Positions 27,321-39,090 are shown, numbered from the stretch's first letter. The stretch is DNA of 64,000 nucleotides from Riptortus pedestris (GCA_019009955.1 CM032228.1:132470001-132534000); one strand, 5' to 3'. Made by a program: numbers and translations. Notes: generated by a model not told the origin, from the letters alone.

Positions 27321-27763
27321 TCCTGAAAAAATGGAATATGCAAGACACTTAAAGAGGAAGGCGTGAAAGATTCGGTCTCACTCTTAACGATATCGATTCG
27401 CATCATTCGCTACCCGAGATTGAGGACGAAAAAGGTTCTGCCACAATCTTACAAGATCTACATCATTCCCTACACGAGATTGGGGGGTGCCTGACGCTCC
27501 TTTATTTTCCCTCCCAAATTTTGTGAGAATTCAGCTGTGCTATGTTTAAAGTATTGTAACTTCAGTTATTCTAAAAATCAAACCATTGGAATGTTCTAAT
27601 AATTCACTTTTCGAGGGGAAATAAACAACTCTGATAAATGTTAAGTAAGATTACGATGATTATTTAGATTAAGAAAGTGTGGCCGTGGGGGAGGGGGGGA
27701 AGTGGGATTTATAACTTTCTCACTAAGCCGAATCATAATTACAATAATAATATATGTAAATCT
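27321..27763. other. spacer
   Basis: Contains two nearby direct repeats (catcattcgctacccgagat and catcattccctacacgagat, 27411-27482) and a G-rich run. No family recognised. Confidence 0.4.
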
Positions 27764-28433
27764 AAAAAGTCCGTCACGCAGGGGCTGCGTAAACTAAGCA
27801 GATTTCCCATGTGAAGTTTTACAATAGAGAAATCTGCATACTGGTAACACAATACCACCCTGATTAAATACAAACGGTAATGAGAAATCTTTCAGTTAAT
27901 TAAAATAAATTCCCAACTGAAACTGCTTCTGAATTGTAAAAATAATTTATGTTTTAATAACTCAAATTTTAGTAGTCCAAAAACTAAAGAAGGGGGGGGG
28001 GCGGATGAACAGAACGTATTTGCATAAATCTCGCAAAGTAACGAAGGTAAGGTAAGGTAAGGTTAGAAAGGACAGGTAAGGTTAGAAGAAGCCTCCCACC
28101 TGAGCCGACGGAAATGGCCGAACTAATCCGAACGATACCCGACCACAGACTTCATAAAAATGCAAATATCTCGGTTAATATTCAAGATAGAGAATAAATG
28201 TATAGAACAATATTTATAGTAAATTTAATTTGCAATAAGATTGATTCTATACAATTTTTCGATCCGATGCATAATAACGGAGATATTTTGATTTTTCGAA
28301 AATCCCCCCTCTAAACCCCCCCTCCCACTGGTCCGATTTCAGCCATTAACGAACGTGATCTGTCTTTTTACATAAAACGGTTAAATATCGAGTTTCGTAA
28401 CGATCCAACAAAAATTGCGACCGCTAGAGCGTT

Positions 28434-28434
28434 A

Positions 28435-28503
<69 letters not shown>
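28434..28503. repeat. (CA)n-(TA)n microsatellite
   Basis: About 10 CA units followed by about 25 TA units; the left remainder of the TA tract of the split TA-HINE. Confidence 0.95.
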
Positions 28504-28506
<3 letters not shown>

Positions 28507-29972
28507 GGTGTCCCCAAACCAAACGGCCAAACTTCAAGGATTGATAGAGGATCGAAAAACTAAGAAAAAAAGTCCTCTGGCATATGCCTCGTTTTCGCTT
28601 CATTTTTGAGAAAAACACAAAAAACTGAAAATAGTTGTGCAAAAAGTGTATTTTTTTTTTAATAATGTATTTAAATTACAAAAAAAACTATTGGCTTTTT
28701 GAGTAAGCTTAATTTTTTAATTTACGAGGAGTAAATTTAGAAAACATGAATATTCTCACGCTTTCCTTATCAATAAAAACAAAGAACAATTGCAAAACGA
28801 TGTAAAATTAAGTTCGAAAGTAACCTGGACGGACGAAGCGACTTTTACACGTGCGGGCACATTCAATCAAAGAAACTACCACCTTTGGGCACATGAAAAT
28901 CCTCGCGCTGTTAGAGAATTTCACTACCAGCATGAGTTTTCTGTAAACGTGTGGGTCGGTCTTTGTTATAATCGCATAATAGGTCCCGTATTTTTACCTG
29001 CTCGACTTCACGCTGAAAGTTATCATCTATTCCTGGAGAATGACTTACGGGCACTTTTGGAAGATATCCCTTTGGAAACAAGGCTTGAGAGCTGGTTTCA
29101 ACTCGATGGTTGTCCTGCACATTACGGAAGGGCCGTACGAGACTGGTTGGACATCAACTACCAAGGTCGCTGGATAGGACGAGGTGGGCCGGTGCCTTGG
29201 CCTCCCCGGTCTCCGGACCTCACGCCACTAGATTTCTTCGTGTGGGGATACGTGAAAGAAAATGTCTACCGAGAGCCCGTCCGCACAAGGGATGACCTCA
29301 TCGACCGCATCAGAATGGTTTGCAACCAGCTCACCGCAGAACAATGTTTAGATGCAGTGCGATCTGTGAGTACGCGATGTGATGCGTGTATTGCAGCGAG
29401 AGGCCAGCACTTCGAACAACATTTACGTTGACGCTTTAGAAATTAACGATGTAATTTTAGAGAAGGTAAAACCTTCAAAATTTTCAGGGTTTTTTTCTCA
29501 CTAAGGTAGACCCATATAAAAACTGAAACATTTATGTTTTCCAAGTAAGAATATTTAATTATTTTATTAATTTTCTAAATTTTATATCTTTTTTTATGTT
29601 TTAATCTTCAGTTATTGTTCATAATGTTATCTACTTTAAATAGGTAATTTATTTTATACTATGAATATTTGAATAAAAAAGTATTTGTTATTTTTTCTTA
29701 ATAAAAATATTTTTTTTTCAGTTACCTTTCTGTTAGTATAAGATTAGAATACAATAATTGTATTGGAATAACATTTATTGCTAAAATTCATTCAAGGAAT
29801 AAAATCCGCTCTTCCATTGGCCTTAACTAGTTTTTGCACAACTATTTTTAGTTTTTTGTGATTTTCTCGAAAACGAAGCAAAAACGAGGCATATGTCAGA
29901 GGACTTTTTGTTTTAGTTTTTCGATCCTCTATCGATCCCTAAAGTTTGGCCGTTTGGTTTGGGGACACCCTG
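28504..29972 (+). mobile_element. mariner-type transposon with 142-bp terminal inverted repeats
   Basis: Terminal repeats 28504-28645 and 29831-29972 both begin CAGGGTGTCCCCAAACCAAA reading inward and stay similar for 142 bp, ending at GTGCAAAAA. TA flanks both ends, the mariner target duplication. Length is 1469 bp. The inside carries only the catalytic half of a transposase, so the copy is probably immobile without help. It sits inside the TA tract of a TA-HINE. Confidence 0.92.
28721..29431 (+). pseudogene. transposase DDE domain (DD41D), N-terminus missing
   Basis: An open frame without an ATG before the conserved part runs from about 28721 to a stop at 29431. TWTDEATF carries the first catalytic Asp, QLDGCPAHYG the second, and RSPDLTPLDFFVWG the third. 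There are 41 residues between the second and third Asp (DD41D, against 34 in classical mariner). The HTH DNA-binding half found in complete relatives is absent upstream; an internal deletion is likely. The catalytic half itself is free of stops, so the insertion is fairly recent. Confidence 0.85.
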
Positions 29973-29984
29973 TATATATATATA

Positions 29985-31212
29985 CTAGCTCAGATACCCG
30001 GCTTCGCCAGGGAATTGATTTGAGGCTGAATGGTGATGGTATTTTTTTGGCAAGGCTTTAATTTGCAAATATTTTGACATTTACCCGTCCCAGTGTTTAG
30101 GGTTAATACCCGTTGTTGGCATTTGTTAATAATAAAATTAATTTTTTATGTAAGTAAATTGTCATATTTCCCGTCTCTTGTGCATTATGCATAGATTTCA
30201 GTTATTCCCGCTTTAGTTTATAGTGTATATCTCGTTTATACATTGTTAAAAGACAAAAATGAATATGACAAAAGTTACTCTAAATAACATAATAAACAAC
30301 TTTTGTTATGTTCATATTTGCAGAAAAACGAATAGAAAACGAAATACCGCTATTTTTAAATTCAGGCATCCCTTACAACCCCCACTCCTGCCCGTCCCTA
30401 GAAATGATGGTATGGCTTGTTATAATGAAAGCCAATACACATACCGAGTTTAATGTATTTTGGTTGGGTCTTTTGTCCCAAATAAAATTGTTCACTTCCG
30501 CTATAGGTTTTAGCGTATATCTCGTTTATAATTCGGTATACGAAAAAAATGTATATAACAAAAGTTACTCTAAATAACAACATAAACAACTTTTGTTATG
30601 TTTATATTTGCCAAAAAAACAATAGGAAACGAAATACCGCTATATTTATTTTCTGCCCCCCCCCCTTACAACCCCCACTCCTGCCCGTCCTTAAAAATGT
30701 TAGTATGGCTTATTATAAGGAAGACATTAGTGCTAATTCACATACCGAGTTTGGTTTAGTTCGGTTGAGTCTTTTGTGCCAAATAAAATTGTTGACATCT
30801 GCTAACACTTTTTGGCGTATAACGCCTTTATAATTAGGTATACGACAAAAGTATATATAACAAAAGTTACTCTAAATTACAAATTAAACAACTTTTGGTT
30901 GTGCATAATTGACGAAAATTCAATAGGAAACGAAATACCGCTATTTTTAATTTCAGGCCTCCCTTATAACCCCCACTCCTGTTCGTCTCAGAGAATATTA
31001 ACATAGCCTAAAGTCTAAGTTGGGTTAGTAGTAATATACATACCAAGTTTCATAAAATTCGGTTCAGCCGTTTATGCGTGAAAAGGTAACAAACAAACAA
31101 ACATACACGAAAGAAACAAAATGCAGTTATGGTGTCTATGACATGTGAAACGAAAAGTTATCGTGAAATTTCGCGAAAAAAATCAATGTACAGACAGAGG
31201 TTACAATTTTAT
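29985..31212 (-). mobile_element. Hel-CTAG element (Helitron-like), left arm of a head-to-head pair
   Basis: In its own sense the 3' end is a CCGGG-type hairpin (complement of acccggcttcgccaggga, with one stem mismatch), then 8 nt, then CTAG (29988-29985) against T, the Helitron end rule. It contains three tandem ~295-bp units (starting about 30257, 30546, 30848) and a terminal GTTT/CAAA microsatellite. No ORF of note. Confidence 0.7.
30240..31090. repeat. ~295-bp tandem units within Hel-CTAG
   Basis: Three units with starts at about 30257, 30546 and 30848 (spacing 289 and 302). Each has ATAACAAAAGTTACTCTAAA then aacttttgttat (a 12-bp inverted repeat), AACCCCCACTCCTG and an accgagttt/ggtt block. 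The same units occur at 47287, 47583 and 47868. Confidence 0.8.
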
Positions 31213-31213
31213 A

Positions 31214-31240
<27 letters not shown>
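31211..31240. repeat. (TA)n at the centre of the Hel-CTAG palindrome
   Basis: About 14 TA units; symmetric flanks ttacaatttt and aaaattgtaa. Confidence 0.95.
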
Positions 31241-31246
<6 letters not shown>

Positions 31247-32307
31247 GTAACCTCTGTCTGTACATTGATTTTTTTTGCGAAATTTCACGATAACTTTTCG
31301 TTTCACATGTCATAGACACCATATCTGCATTTTGTTTCTTCGTGTATGTTTGTTTGTTTGTTTGTTTGTTACCTTTTCACGCATAAACGGCTGAACCGAA
31401 TTTTATGAAACTTGGTATGTATATTACTACTAACCCAACTTAGACTTTAGGCTATATTAATTTTCTCTGAGACGAACAGGAGTGGGGGTTATAAGGGAAG
31501 CCTGAAATTAAAAATATCGATATTTCGTTTTCTATTGGTTTTTCGGTAAATATGCACATAACAAAAGTTGTTTATTTTGTTATTTAGAGTAACTTTTGTT
31601 ATATACACTTTTGTCGTATACCGAAGTTTAAATGCGTTATACGCTAAAAATTATAGCGGGAGTCAACAATATTATTTGCTAAAAAAACCAACCGCTAAAT
31701 AAAACTCGGTATGTGTGTATTAGCAGTGAGGCCTTCATTATAATAAGCCATACCAACATTTCTATGGACGGGCAGGAGTGGGGGTTATAAGGGAAGCCTG
31801 AAATTAAAAATAGCGATATTTCGTTTCCTATTGGTTTTTCCGCAAATATAAACATAACAAAAGTTGTTTATTGTGTTATTTGGAGTAACTTTTGTTATAT
31901 GCACTTTTGTCGTATACCTAAGTATAAATGAGTTATACGTTAAAACACTAACGGCTGAACCGAACTTAACAAAACTCGGTATGTAAATTAGCATTAATTC
32001 TTCCATGATTATAAGTTATATTAAAATTTTTAGTTTCGAACGGGATGGGGGTTAAAAGGGAGGCCTGAAATAAAAATTCATCATATTTACATGTATAAGA
32101 GACGGGAAATATAAAAATACCGAAGACTTTGAAGCCTTATCGAACAAATAATTCTATTATTAGCAAATCCACGGCAAAGATGGGTATCAATCCTAAACAC
32201 TGGGACAAGTAAATGTCAAAATATTGTGCAATGTAGAGCCTGTTAAAAAATACCATCACCATTCAGCCTCAAATGAATTCCCGGGCGAAGCCGGGTATCT
32301 GAGCTAG
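31241..32307 (+). mobile_element. Hel-CTAG element, right arm of the head-to-head pair
   Basis: Starts aaaattgtaacctctgtctg, the mirror of the left arm. It carries the same units and ends with hairpin CCCGGGCGAAGCCGGG, TATCTGAG, CTAG (32304-32307) then T. Similar to the left arm over most of its length, with indels and substitutions. Confidence 0.75.
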
Positions 32308-32353
32308 TATATATATATATATATAATATATATATAATATATATATATATATA
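32308..32353. repeat. (TA)n right of Hel-CTAG
   Basis: Interrupted TA tract; the right remainder of the split TA-HINE microsatellite. Confidence 0.9.
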
Positions 32354-32554
32354 ATTTTGAACGGACCTCATTTTCGTCATCTCCTGGGTAGGATCGATGG
32401 ACATTTGAAGAAATTTTTCGAAAATCGCGTCATGAGTACGACCTCAATAGCTGATTTCCCTTAAGGGAAATCTGCTAAAACATAATGTGATTTGACATAA
32501 ATGCAGCTAGCAAACAATGTTTGAAGATTTCTCGAAGCTCAAGTTAGCAATACA

Positions 32555-32720
32555 GAGTTGGCTTTAAAGTCGTTTGGTAATAGAGTGTCTATTTGATTCC
32601 CACCTGGGAAAAAGGAATTTATTAAGTAACAAACTCATTGAATAAAATCCATATTCCCACCATGGCAGGAAAAGGATGGCAATCTCTAGATAAGTAGCAA
32701 AATGTGGATTTTAATTAACA
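32555..32720 (+). mobile_element. tRNA-Leu SINE, diverged copy
   Basis: Recognisable by ttggctttaaagtcgtttgg, a B-box relic (tttgattcccacctggg), tttattaagtaacaaactca and aggaaaaggatggcaat. Strongly diverged from the other copies. Confidence 0.55.
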
Positions 32721-32984
32721 ATGACTACGCATCAATTGGTTATACATAATAACATAATTTAACAACTTGGCTTATTGTTCCATTTTGAAGGAAGAGAAAA
32801 GGGACCTAATTTTTATTTCTATTCATTCTTGCAATCTACCTCATTTGTTAATATTAATGGAGTCTAAAGACCAATCTGGTTATCCTAAAAACTAAATATT
32901 AAGTCGACTCAAGTATAAATTCAACAATTAATTAAACACAAGTTATATAAGTAGGAACTTATCTCATTTATTGGTTATTATTAG

Positions 32985-33570
32985 ACAAAACTGGGTATAA
33001 CAGACTACTCTATATATCAAAATAAGAGCCTTTGTAAGGAGCTTATTTGCAGAAAAACAAATAGATAACGAAATGTCAGGCTTTTTCATTTCAGGACTAC
33101 CTACCAACACCTACACCTGTTCGCCCCTTAACATTTTAATATAGCTTACAATTTGGGAAGAGTTAATGCAAACTCAGGGGTTCAGGCTAGCCGTGTGAGT
33201 TAAAGCGTTGCCTTTATTCTCTCATGGTAAACCTAGAGTGGCGAGATGAGTCCCGCCTGGACAAAGGAATTTATTTAGTGACGGAATTCATTAAATAAAA
33301 GTCTGAGTGCCACCCTGGCTAGAAAAGGGTGGTAACCTAATATAAACTGACCTAATTAGCCTTAGTTACAAAAAGTGAACATTAATAAATAATTTAAATT
33401 TAAATTTTAAACCCCAAACCGAGTTCCCTTCCCAATAAAATTCTTGTCTCTTGCCATTGTTCAACTTGTTCAAATTTCATTATAGGACAAAAGTGTGTAT
33501 AACAAACTTTACTCTGAATAAGAAAATAAACAGCTTTTCTTAAATTCATATTTACTGAAAAAAAAAAAAA
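32985..33570 (-). mobile_element. Hel-CTAG fragment interrupted by a SINE
   Basis: 32985-33180 shows gcttatttgcagaaaaacaa and the tacctacaaccc-like block of a Hel-CTAG unit. 33480-33560 resumes with gacaaaagtgtgtataacaa and actctgaataagaaaata. The SINE at 33183-33400 is inserted between them. Confidence 0.6.
33183..33400 (+). mobile_element. tRNA-Leu-derived SINE, copy 3
   Basis: TTCAGGCTAGCCGTGTGAG (A box), ggcgagatgagtcccgcc (B box, slightly decayed), AGAAAAGGGTGGTAACCT, tail attaataaataattta. Confidence 0.8.
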
Positions 33571-33577
33571 AAAGGTG

Positions 33578-35467
33578 AAACTCTTTCCCAATGATATAGC
33601 CTCCAATGTTGAGACCCTCCAAACCCTGAGCCTCTACATCCCTGGTCCATGTTCATATGCCCTGCATTTCAGGAAGCTAGCAGCCATCTCTCTCCCAATG
33701 CTATAGCCTCCAATGTAGAGACCCTCCTAATCCTGAGCCTCTACATCCCTGGTCCATGTTCATATGCCCTGCATTTCAGGAAGCTAGCAGCCATCTCTCT
33801 CCCAATGCTATAGCCTCCAATGTAGAGACCCTCCTAATCCTGAGCCTCAACATCCCTGCTCCATGTTCATATGCCCTGCATTTCAGGAAGCTAGCAGCCA
33901 TCTCTCTCCCAATGCTATAGCCTTCCCATGTAGAGACCCTCCTAATCCTGAGCCTCAACATCCCTGCTCCATGTTCATATGCCCTGCATTTCAGGAAGCT
34001 AGCAGCCATCTCTCTCCCAATGCTATAGCCTCCAATGTAGAGACCCTCCTAATCCTGAGCCTCTACATCCCTGGTCCATGTTCATATGCCCTGCATTTCA
34101 GGAAGCTAGCAGCCATCTCTCTCCCAATGCTATAGCTTCCCATGTAGAGACCCTCCAAACCCTGAGCCTCTACATCCCTGGTCCATGTTCATATGCCCTA
34201 CATTTCAGGAAGCTAGCAGCCATCTCTCTCCCAATGCTATAGCTTCCCATGTAGAGGCCCTCCTAATACCCTGGTCCATCATTTCAAGCTAGCATCCATC
34301 TCTCTCCCAATGCTATAGCCTCCAATGTAGAGACCCTCCTAATACTGAGCCTCTACATCCCTGGTCCATGTTCATATGCCCTGCATTTCTGGAAGCTAGC
34401 AGCCATCTCTCTCCCAATGCTATAGCTTCCCATGTAGAGACCCTCCAAACCCTGAGCCTCTACATCCCTGGTCCATGTTCATATGCCCTGCATTTCAGGA
34501 AGCTAGCATCCATCTCTCTCCCAATGCTATAGCCTCCAATGTAGAGACCCTCCAAACCCTGAGCCTCTACATCCCTGGTCCATGTTCATATGCCCTGCAT
34601 TTCAGGAAGCTAGCAGCCATCTCTCTCCCAATGCTATAGCCTGCAATGTAGAGACCCTCCTAGTCCTGAGCCTCTACATCCCTGGTCCATGTTCATATGC
34701 CCTGCATTTCAGGAAGCTAGCAGCCATCTCTCTCCCAATGCTATAGCTTCCCATGTAGAGACCCTCCAAACCCTGAGCCTCTACATCCCTGGTCCATGTT
34801 CATATGCCCTGCATTTCAGGAAGCTAGCAGCCATCTCTCTCCCAATGCTATAGCTTCCCATGTAGAGACCCTCCAAACCCTGAGCCTCTACATCCCTGGT
34901 CCATGTTCATATGCCCTACATTTCAGGAAGCTAGCAGCCATCTCTCTCCCAATGCTATAGCCTCCAATGTAGAGACCCTCCTAATCCTGAGCCTCTACAT
35001 CCCTGGTCCATGTTCATATGCCCTGCATTTCAGGAAGCTAGTAGCCATCTCTCTCCCAATGCTATAGCTTCCCATGTAGAGACCCTCCATACCCTGAGCC
35101 TCTACATCCCTGGTCCATGTTCATATGCCCTGCATTTCAGGAAGCTAGCAGCCATCTCTCTCCCAATGCTATAGCCTCCAATGTAGAGACCCTCCAAACC
35201 CTGAGCCTCTACATCCCTGGTCCATGTTCATATGCCCTACATTTCAGGAAGCTAGCAGCCATCTCTCTCCCAATGCTATAGCCTCCAATGTAGAGACCCT
35301 CCAAACCCTGCGCCTCTACATCCCTGGTCCATGTTCATATGCCCTGCATTTCAGGAAGCTAGCAGCCATCTCTCTCCCAATGCTATAGCCTCCAATGTAG
35401 AGACCCTCCTAATCCTGAGCCTCTACATCCCCTGTCCATGTTCATATGCCCAGCCATGAGCTTCCAT
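33578..35467. repeat. 107-bp minisatellite, 18 units
   Basis: The phrase CCCAATGCTATAG recurs at 33694, 33801, 33908, 34016, 34123, 34230, 34306, 34413, 34520, 34627, 34734, 34841, 34948, 35056, 35162, 35269 and 35376, with a diverged first unit near 33585. The period is 107 bp except one 76-bp unit before 34306. Two variants of the middle (agcctccaatgtag and agcttcccatgtag) are interspersed, and units are otherwise over 90% alike by eye. It is GC-richer than its flanks and starts just after an A16 run. Confidence 0.97.
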
Positions 35468-36074
35468 CTCTCAAGGAAGTATGTATATGCAAGCTTCATT
35501 ATTTTTTTTATTTATTCTTTAATGATTATTTCATGTAAAATGTAAATAAATATGGTCCTTTAGACCAATTCACTGGGCCAAATGTTCTCTTGCTCCTGCA
35601 GTTTCTTTGTTACATTTTAAAAGGTAGATATTTGTTTGTTCTTTGGCTGTCTTAATCAGGCTACATATCACTGCTGCTGTTGATTTGGTCACATTCATCA
35701 AATTATTCATTAATTAAATGAGTAATTACCAGTCAAGAAATGGGTTCTCTTGTACATGTTCTACTCTTATATAATTGTCATGTTCCCCAACCGGTGGATC
35801 ATGTATTTTAGGGATTAATTATCTCAAGGAATGTATCAGAGTCTTGGCCACATTTTTTTTTTCTACTTCAATCTAAACCATGGCAACTAGGAATCCATTT
35901 TTACAAGAGTGGAACAAACAAACTCAGCTTAATGGAATTAGTTTAGAAAACTCCTTTTTTCGATAATTTGAAAATTGAGTTTCTGAAGTTTATAATGATT
36001 TTATTACAAAGTTTTATTTTAAAATATAAGGAACTCTTAAAAATGTATAAACAGTTTACAATTATTATTGTGGT
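35468..36074. other. spacer
   Basis: AT-rich, nothing recognised. Confidence 0.5.
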
Positions 36075-36290
36075 GTTCATGTTAGTCATGAGAGTTAAAG
36101 CATTAGTCTTAATCTCAATTTGCAAACCGAGAGCCTAGAGCTTGATTCTCCCATTTGTAATAAGAATTTATTTAGTGGCAAACTCATTAAAAAAACCCTT
36201 ATTCACATCCTGGCTAGAAAGTGATGGTAACTTATATATAACCTGTCCTAATTAAGTCTTAGTAGCACAAAGTGGACATGAGTAAATAAC
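36075..36290 (+). mobile_element. tRNA-Leu SINE, diverged copy
   Basis: tgttagtcatgagagttaaa, then cttaatctcaatttgcaaac, tttagtggcaaactcattaa, ctggctagaaagtgatggta and a gagtaaataacaat tail. Same layout as the other copies. Confidence 0.7.
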
Positions 36291-37571
36291 AATATTATTA
36301 TCGACTCTATCCACCACCTTTTTTAATAGGTATAATCTGAAAGTTTTATTTTAAAATATAATATCTGTAAAAAAATTACCATTTGATCCCCTTGAATTTT
36401 AGACTCCCAATGTAGCCAACAAATAGCCTGTGGTTTATTATTATAACTGAAAACAGTTGAACTTTAGGGATCTTCTCATGAGCCATTTAAAAAGTGTATT
36501 TAGATGATATATTTGCTATGCTAGAAGAGTGTAGCTGGAATAATAATTATTTTTGTATTAGGGAGTAAATGGATTTCAGAATATCAGAGTGTTACAAAAG
36601 TCATAATATAAAGTACTTTTTACAGGCAAAAAAAATACAATTCATTACTTATTTTTGATCAAATCTAGAATAATTGAGGTGATGATGCTTTTATTTTTCA
36701 TGATTGTATTCGTATTTAACCCCCATTATCATTAATAACATTAATATTTCATTTAATTAACTTTTCGTAACCTAAGTCTCTGCGACCCGATAGTCTAGGT
36801 TTAAAATTCAATTGTGGCATTCTCAGGTTCAGAAGATGGGGAATTCCTGGATGGCTAGGGGTTGCTCAGATTAAAATCAACTTAGATGTACTAAATTAAT
36901 GAGTTGTATATCTATTAGAATTATATATTAATAATCATAATTAATTTTATTTCTTTTTAAAAATATATTTATAATTATTACTCATTTACATCATGCTTGT
37001 GAGTTTTTAGCAAGTGGGAGTGCTTCCATACCCCCATATAACCCCATGATTACCCATAATATACCCATGATTTTGATCTAAAAGTGTATTTTTAAACATT
37101 GTAAAACTCATCTAAAATCCAAATTATTATGTTCATTTTATCTGATAAAATCAACAGTAAATGGTAACTAAGCTACTTTCCTGGTAATTGATTTACTCTC
37201 CCACTTTATTTGAGTGAAAATAAACGTTATTTGAGTGTTTCAGCTTAAAGCCTAACTACCATAGATATTGGCTCCACTCCAAATTTATTTATTTTTATTT
37301 CCTGTACTCATGCAACAAGGTTTTTGCAGCCTGATTAACAAACCCTTCGTTATACATTAGATACTTTGCAATAATGAACCTGCTACAAATTAATGTACAG
37401 CTCAACAAACATAACACTAATCTAAAACTGTACATCAAAAATATGGAAGGGCGTAATAACCATGCAGTTGATCGCCCCGACAACAATCTCATCTACAACA
37501 CTAATCTAATCAGTAAAAGTTTGTGAACCTCTTGCAGGAATTCTCTTATAATAGCTTTTTATGGTTTAAAA

Positions 37572-37603
<32 letters not shown>

Positions 37604-39090
37604 TAAAAAAGAAATAAATCCACTTCTACAGTTCCATACTACCCTTTAAAAAATGTTTGTTTTTGTATCCTGTGTATTCCTAAATTACTGGATTTATAAA
37701 TGGCAGTCTTCAAATGACTAATGCAAACTATATTATACGTCAATAACAAAGACTGCATGAAAACTTCAAGAAAGGTGTAGAGCCTTTAAACAGAATTCTT
37801 TTTAAGGGTAAACTAATGTTGTTTTAGCAAAAACTCTGTTTCTTGAATGAAAATGAGAAATATTTAGCTCTCAACAATAATCTATGCCATTTTGGTGTTC
37901 CTTGATGATTGAAATTAGCTCAGATAGGTCGGCGATACAAATAATTCAAAAATTAGAAGGTCAATTGAATATTGAAGTTGAGAACATTTGTTTACATGAT
38001 ATGAATTTTATAACATTAGGCATGTCTTTAGACTCACAAAATGGTTGGTATTTATCCAGCTTTATTTTTTCTGTGAACATTAAAATGTAAAAGTATACTA
38101 ATTTTCTTCGAAAATAATAAAAAATTTAAAACTCCTTAGGCCATGCAACCTTATATCATAAAAGTAGTTGTATCTCATCTGTCAGGTAAATTGGTGCGCC
38201 GCATTCATACGATAAGACTGATTAATTACAAAAAATTTAAAGGAAGTGGGTAAAATAAAAATATGAGAAAGGTATATGATTATAATAAAAAATTAACAAA
38301 AAAATGTGTTAAATCCCTAATCCCTAATGCTAAATTAGATATCAGTCCAAAAATGAGGGTGTGGGACCCAAGTTACTAAATTAGAACAAAAAGTATTATA
38401 GATATTTCATATTCACATTCAAAATGTCAAGACGACTGACTAAAATGTTATTCTCATGAAGTAATGCCATAATAGTATTTTCTAATTACATCATCTAACT
38501 CATTTATACTATTAAGTTTGGAATAAATAATATTTAGTTCTCTAAAATGTAGTTAAGCAAGGACAAAGCCATAAAAATAGATTACAGTAACATTTAATTT
38601 GTGAATTTATTTTTTTTTGGGGGGGGGTATAAGATAATATTGAATGATATTGTAAATAAGCTTCAAATACAAAAAAAAAAAAAAAAAAAAAAAGAAGGTA
38701 ATAGGACAAGAATATCCACAGGAAAATTGGTGGAAATATATGATTCTATATTTCAACATCTAAAGTTTTTTAGAAGATTGTGCACGCTTATGAGAAGAAA
38801 TAATTCAAATTAATATATTTTTCTAATGAAATAAGCATGCCAATAAATTTTCCATTTAAAAATGAATCTAAATTAAGATTCAGTTTAATTTTGAATTTTC
38901 TGTCAATAATGAAACTTAGTAGTATGGAACTTTGCCACTAGAATGCTCTCTAGCTATTTACTTTGGTCTAATATACTCGAAAGCAACCATCAATTTTGAT
39001 ATTTATCTTTTTTTTATTACTAGAAATATATTAGTTTGTGTTGGAAAAAACAATGTAACAAATGGTTGTTAAAATGTAACAGGGAATTTA
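36291..39090. other. intergenic spacer upstream of TRIM9
   Basis: AT-rich, with a short (TA)n (37572-37603), an A23 run (about 38671-38693) and a G9 run (about 38619-38627). A 16-mer TTGGTGCGCCGCATTC at 38191-38206 recurs at 40421. No gene seen. Confidence 0.5.

Larger units (their letters stand above)
27764..32480 (+). mobile_element. TA-HINE split by 3.9 kb of nested elements
   Basis: The left part 27764-28435 starts AAAAAGTCCGTCACGCAGGG, has GCAGATTTCCCATGTG and the body, and ends ccgctagagcgttaacac. The right part 32353-32480 runs from aacggacctcattttcgtca to the perfect hairpin and TGCTAAAA. Between them, in the TA tract, lie a mariner element and two Hel-CTAG copies. Removing these gives one complete TA-HINE. 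Confidence 0.85.

Noticed and set aside
28043..28090. GGTAA/GGTTAG repeats as possible interstitial telomere (TTAGG)n
   Set aside because: Only a few irregular units of GGTAA, not TTAGG; it lies in the variable segment of a TA-HINE.
30240..31090. Regularly spaced repeats as a CRISPR-like array
   Set aside because: Units are ~295 bp, nearly contiguous, within a eukaryotic mobile element.
33776..34135. Open frames across the minisatellite (- strand 77 codons, + strand 90 codons)
   Set aside because: They are by-products of repeated 107/108-bp units; the period is not a multiple of three and the frame breaks in neighbouring units.
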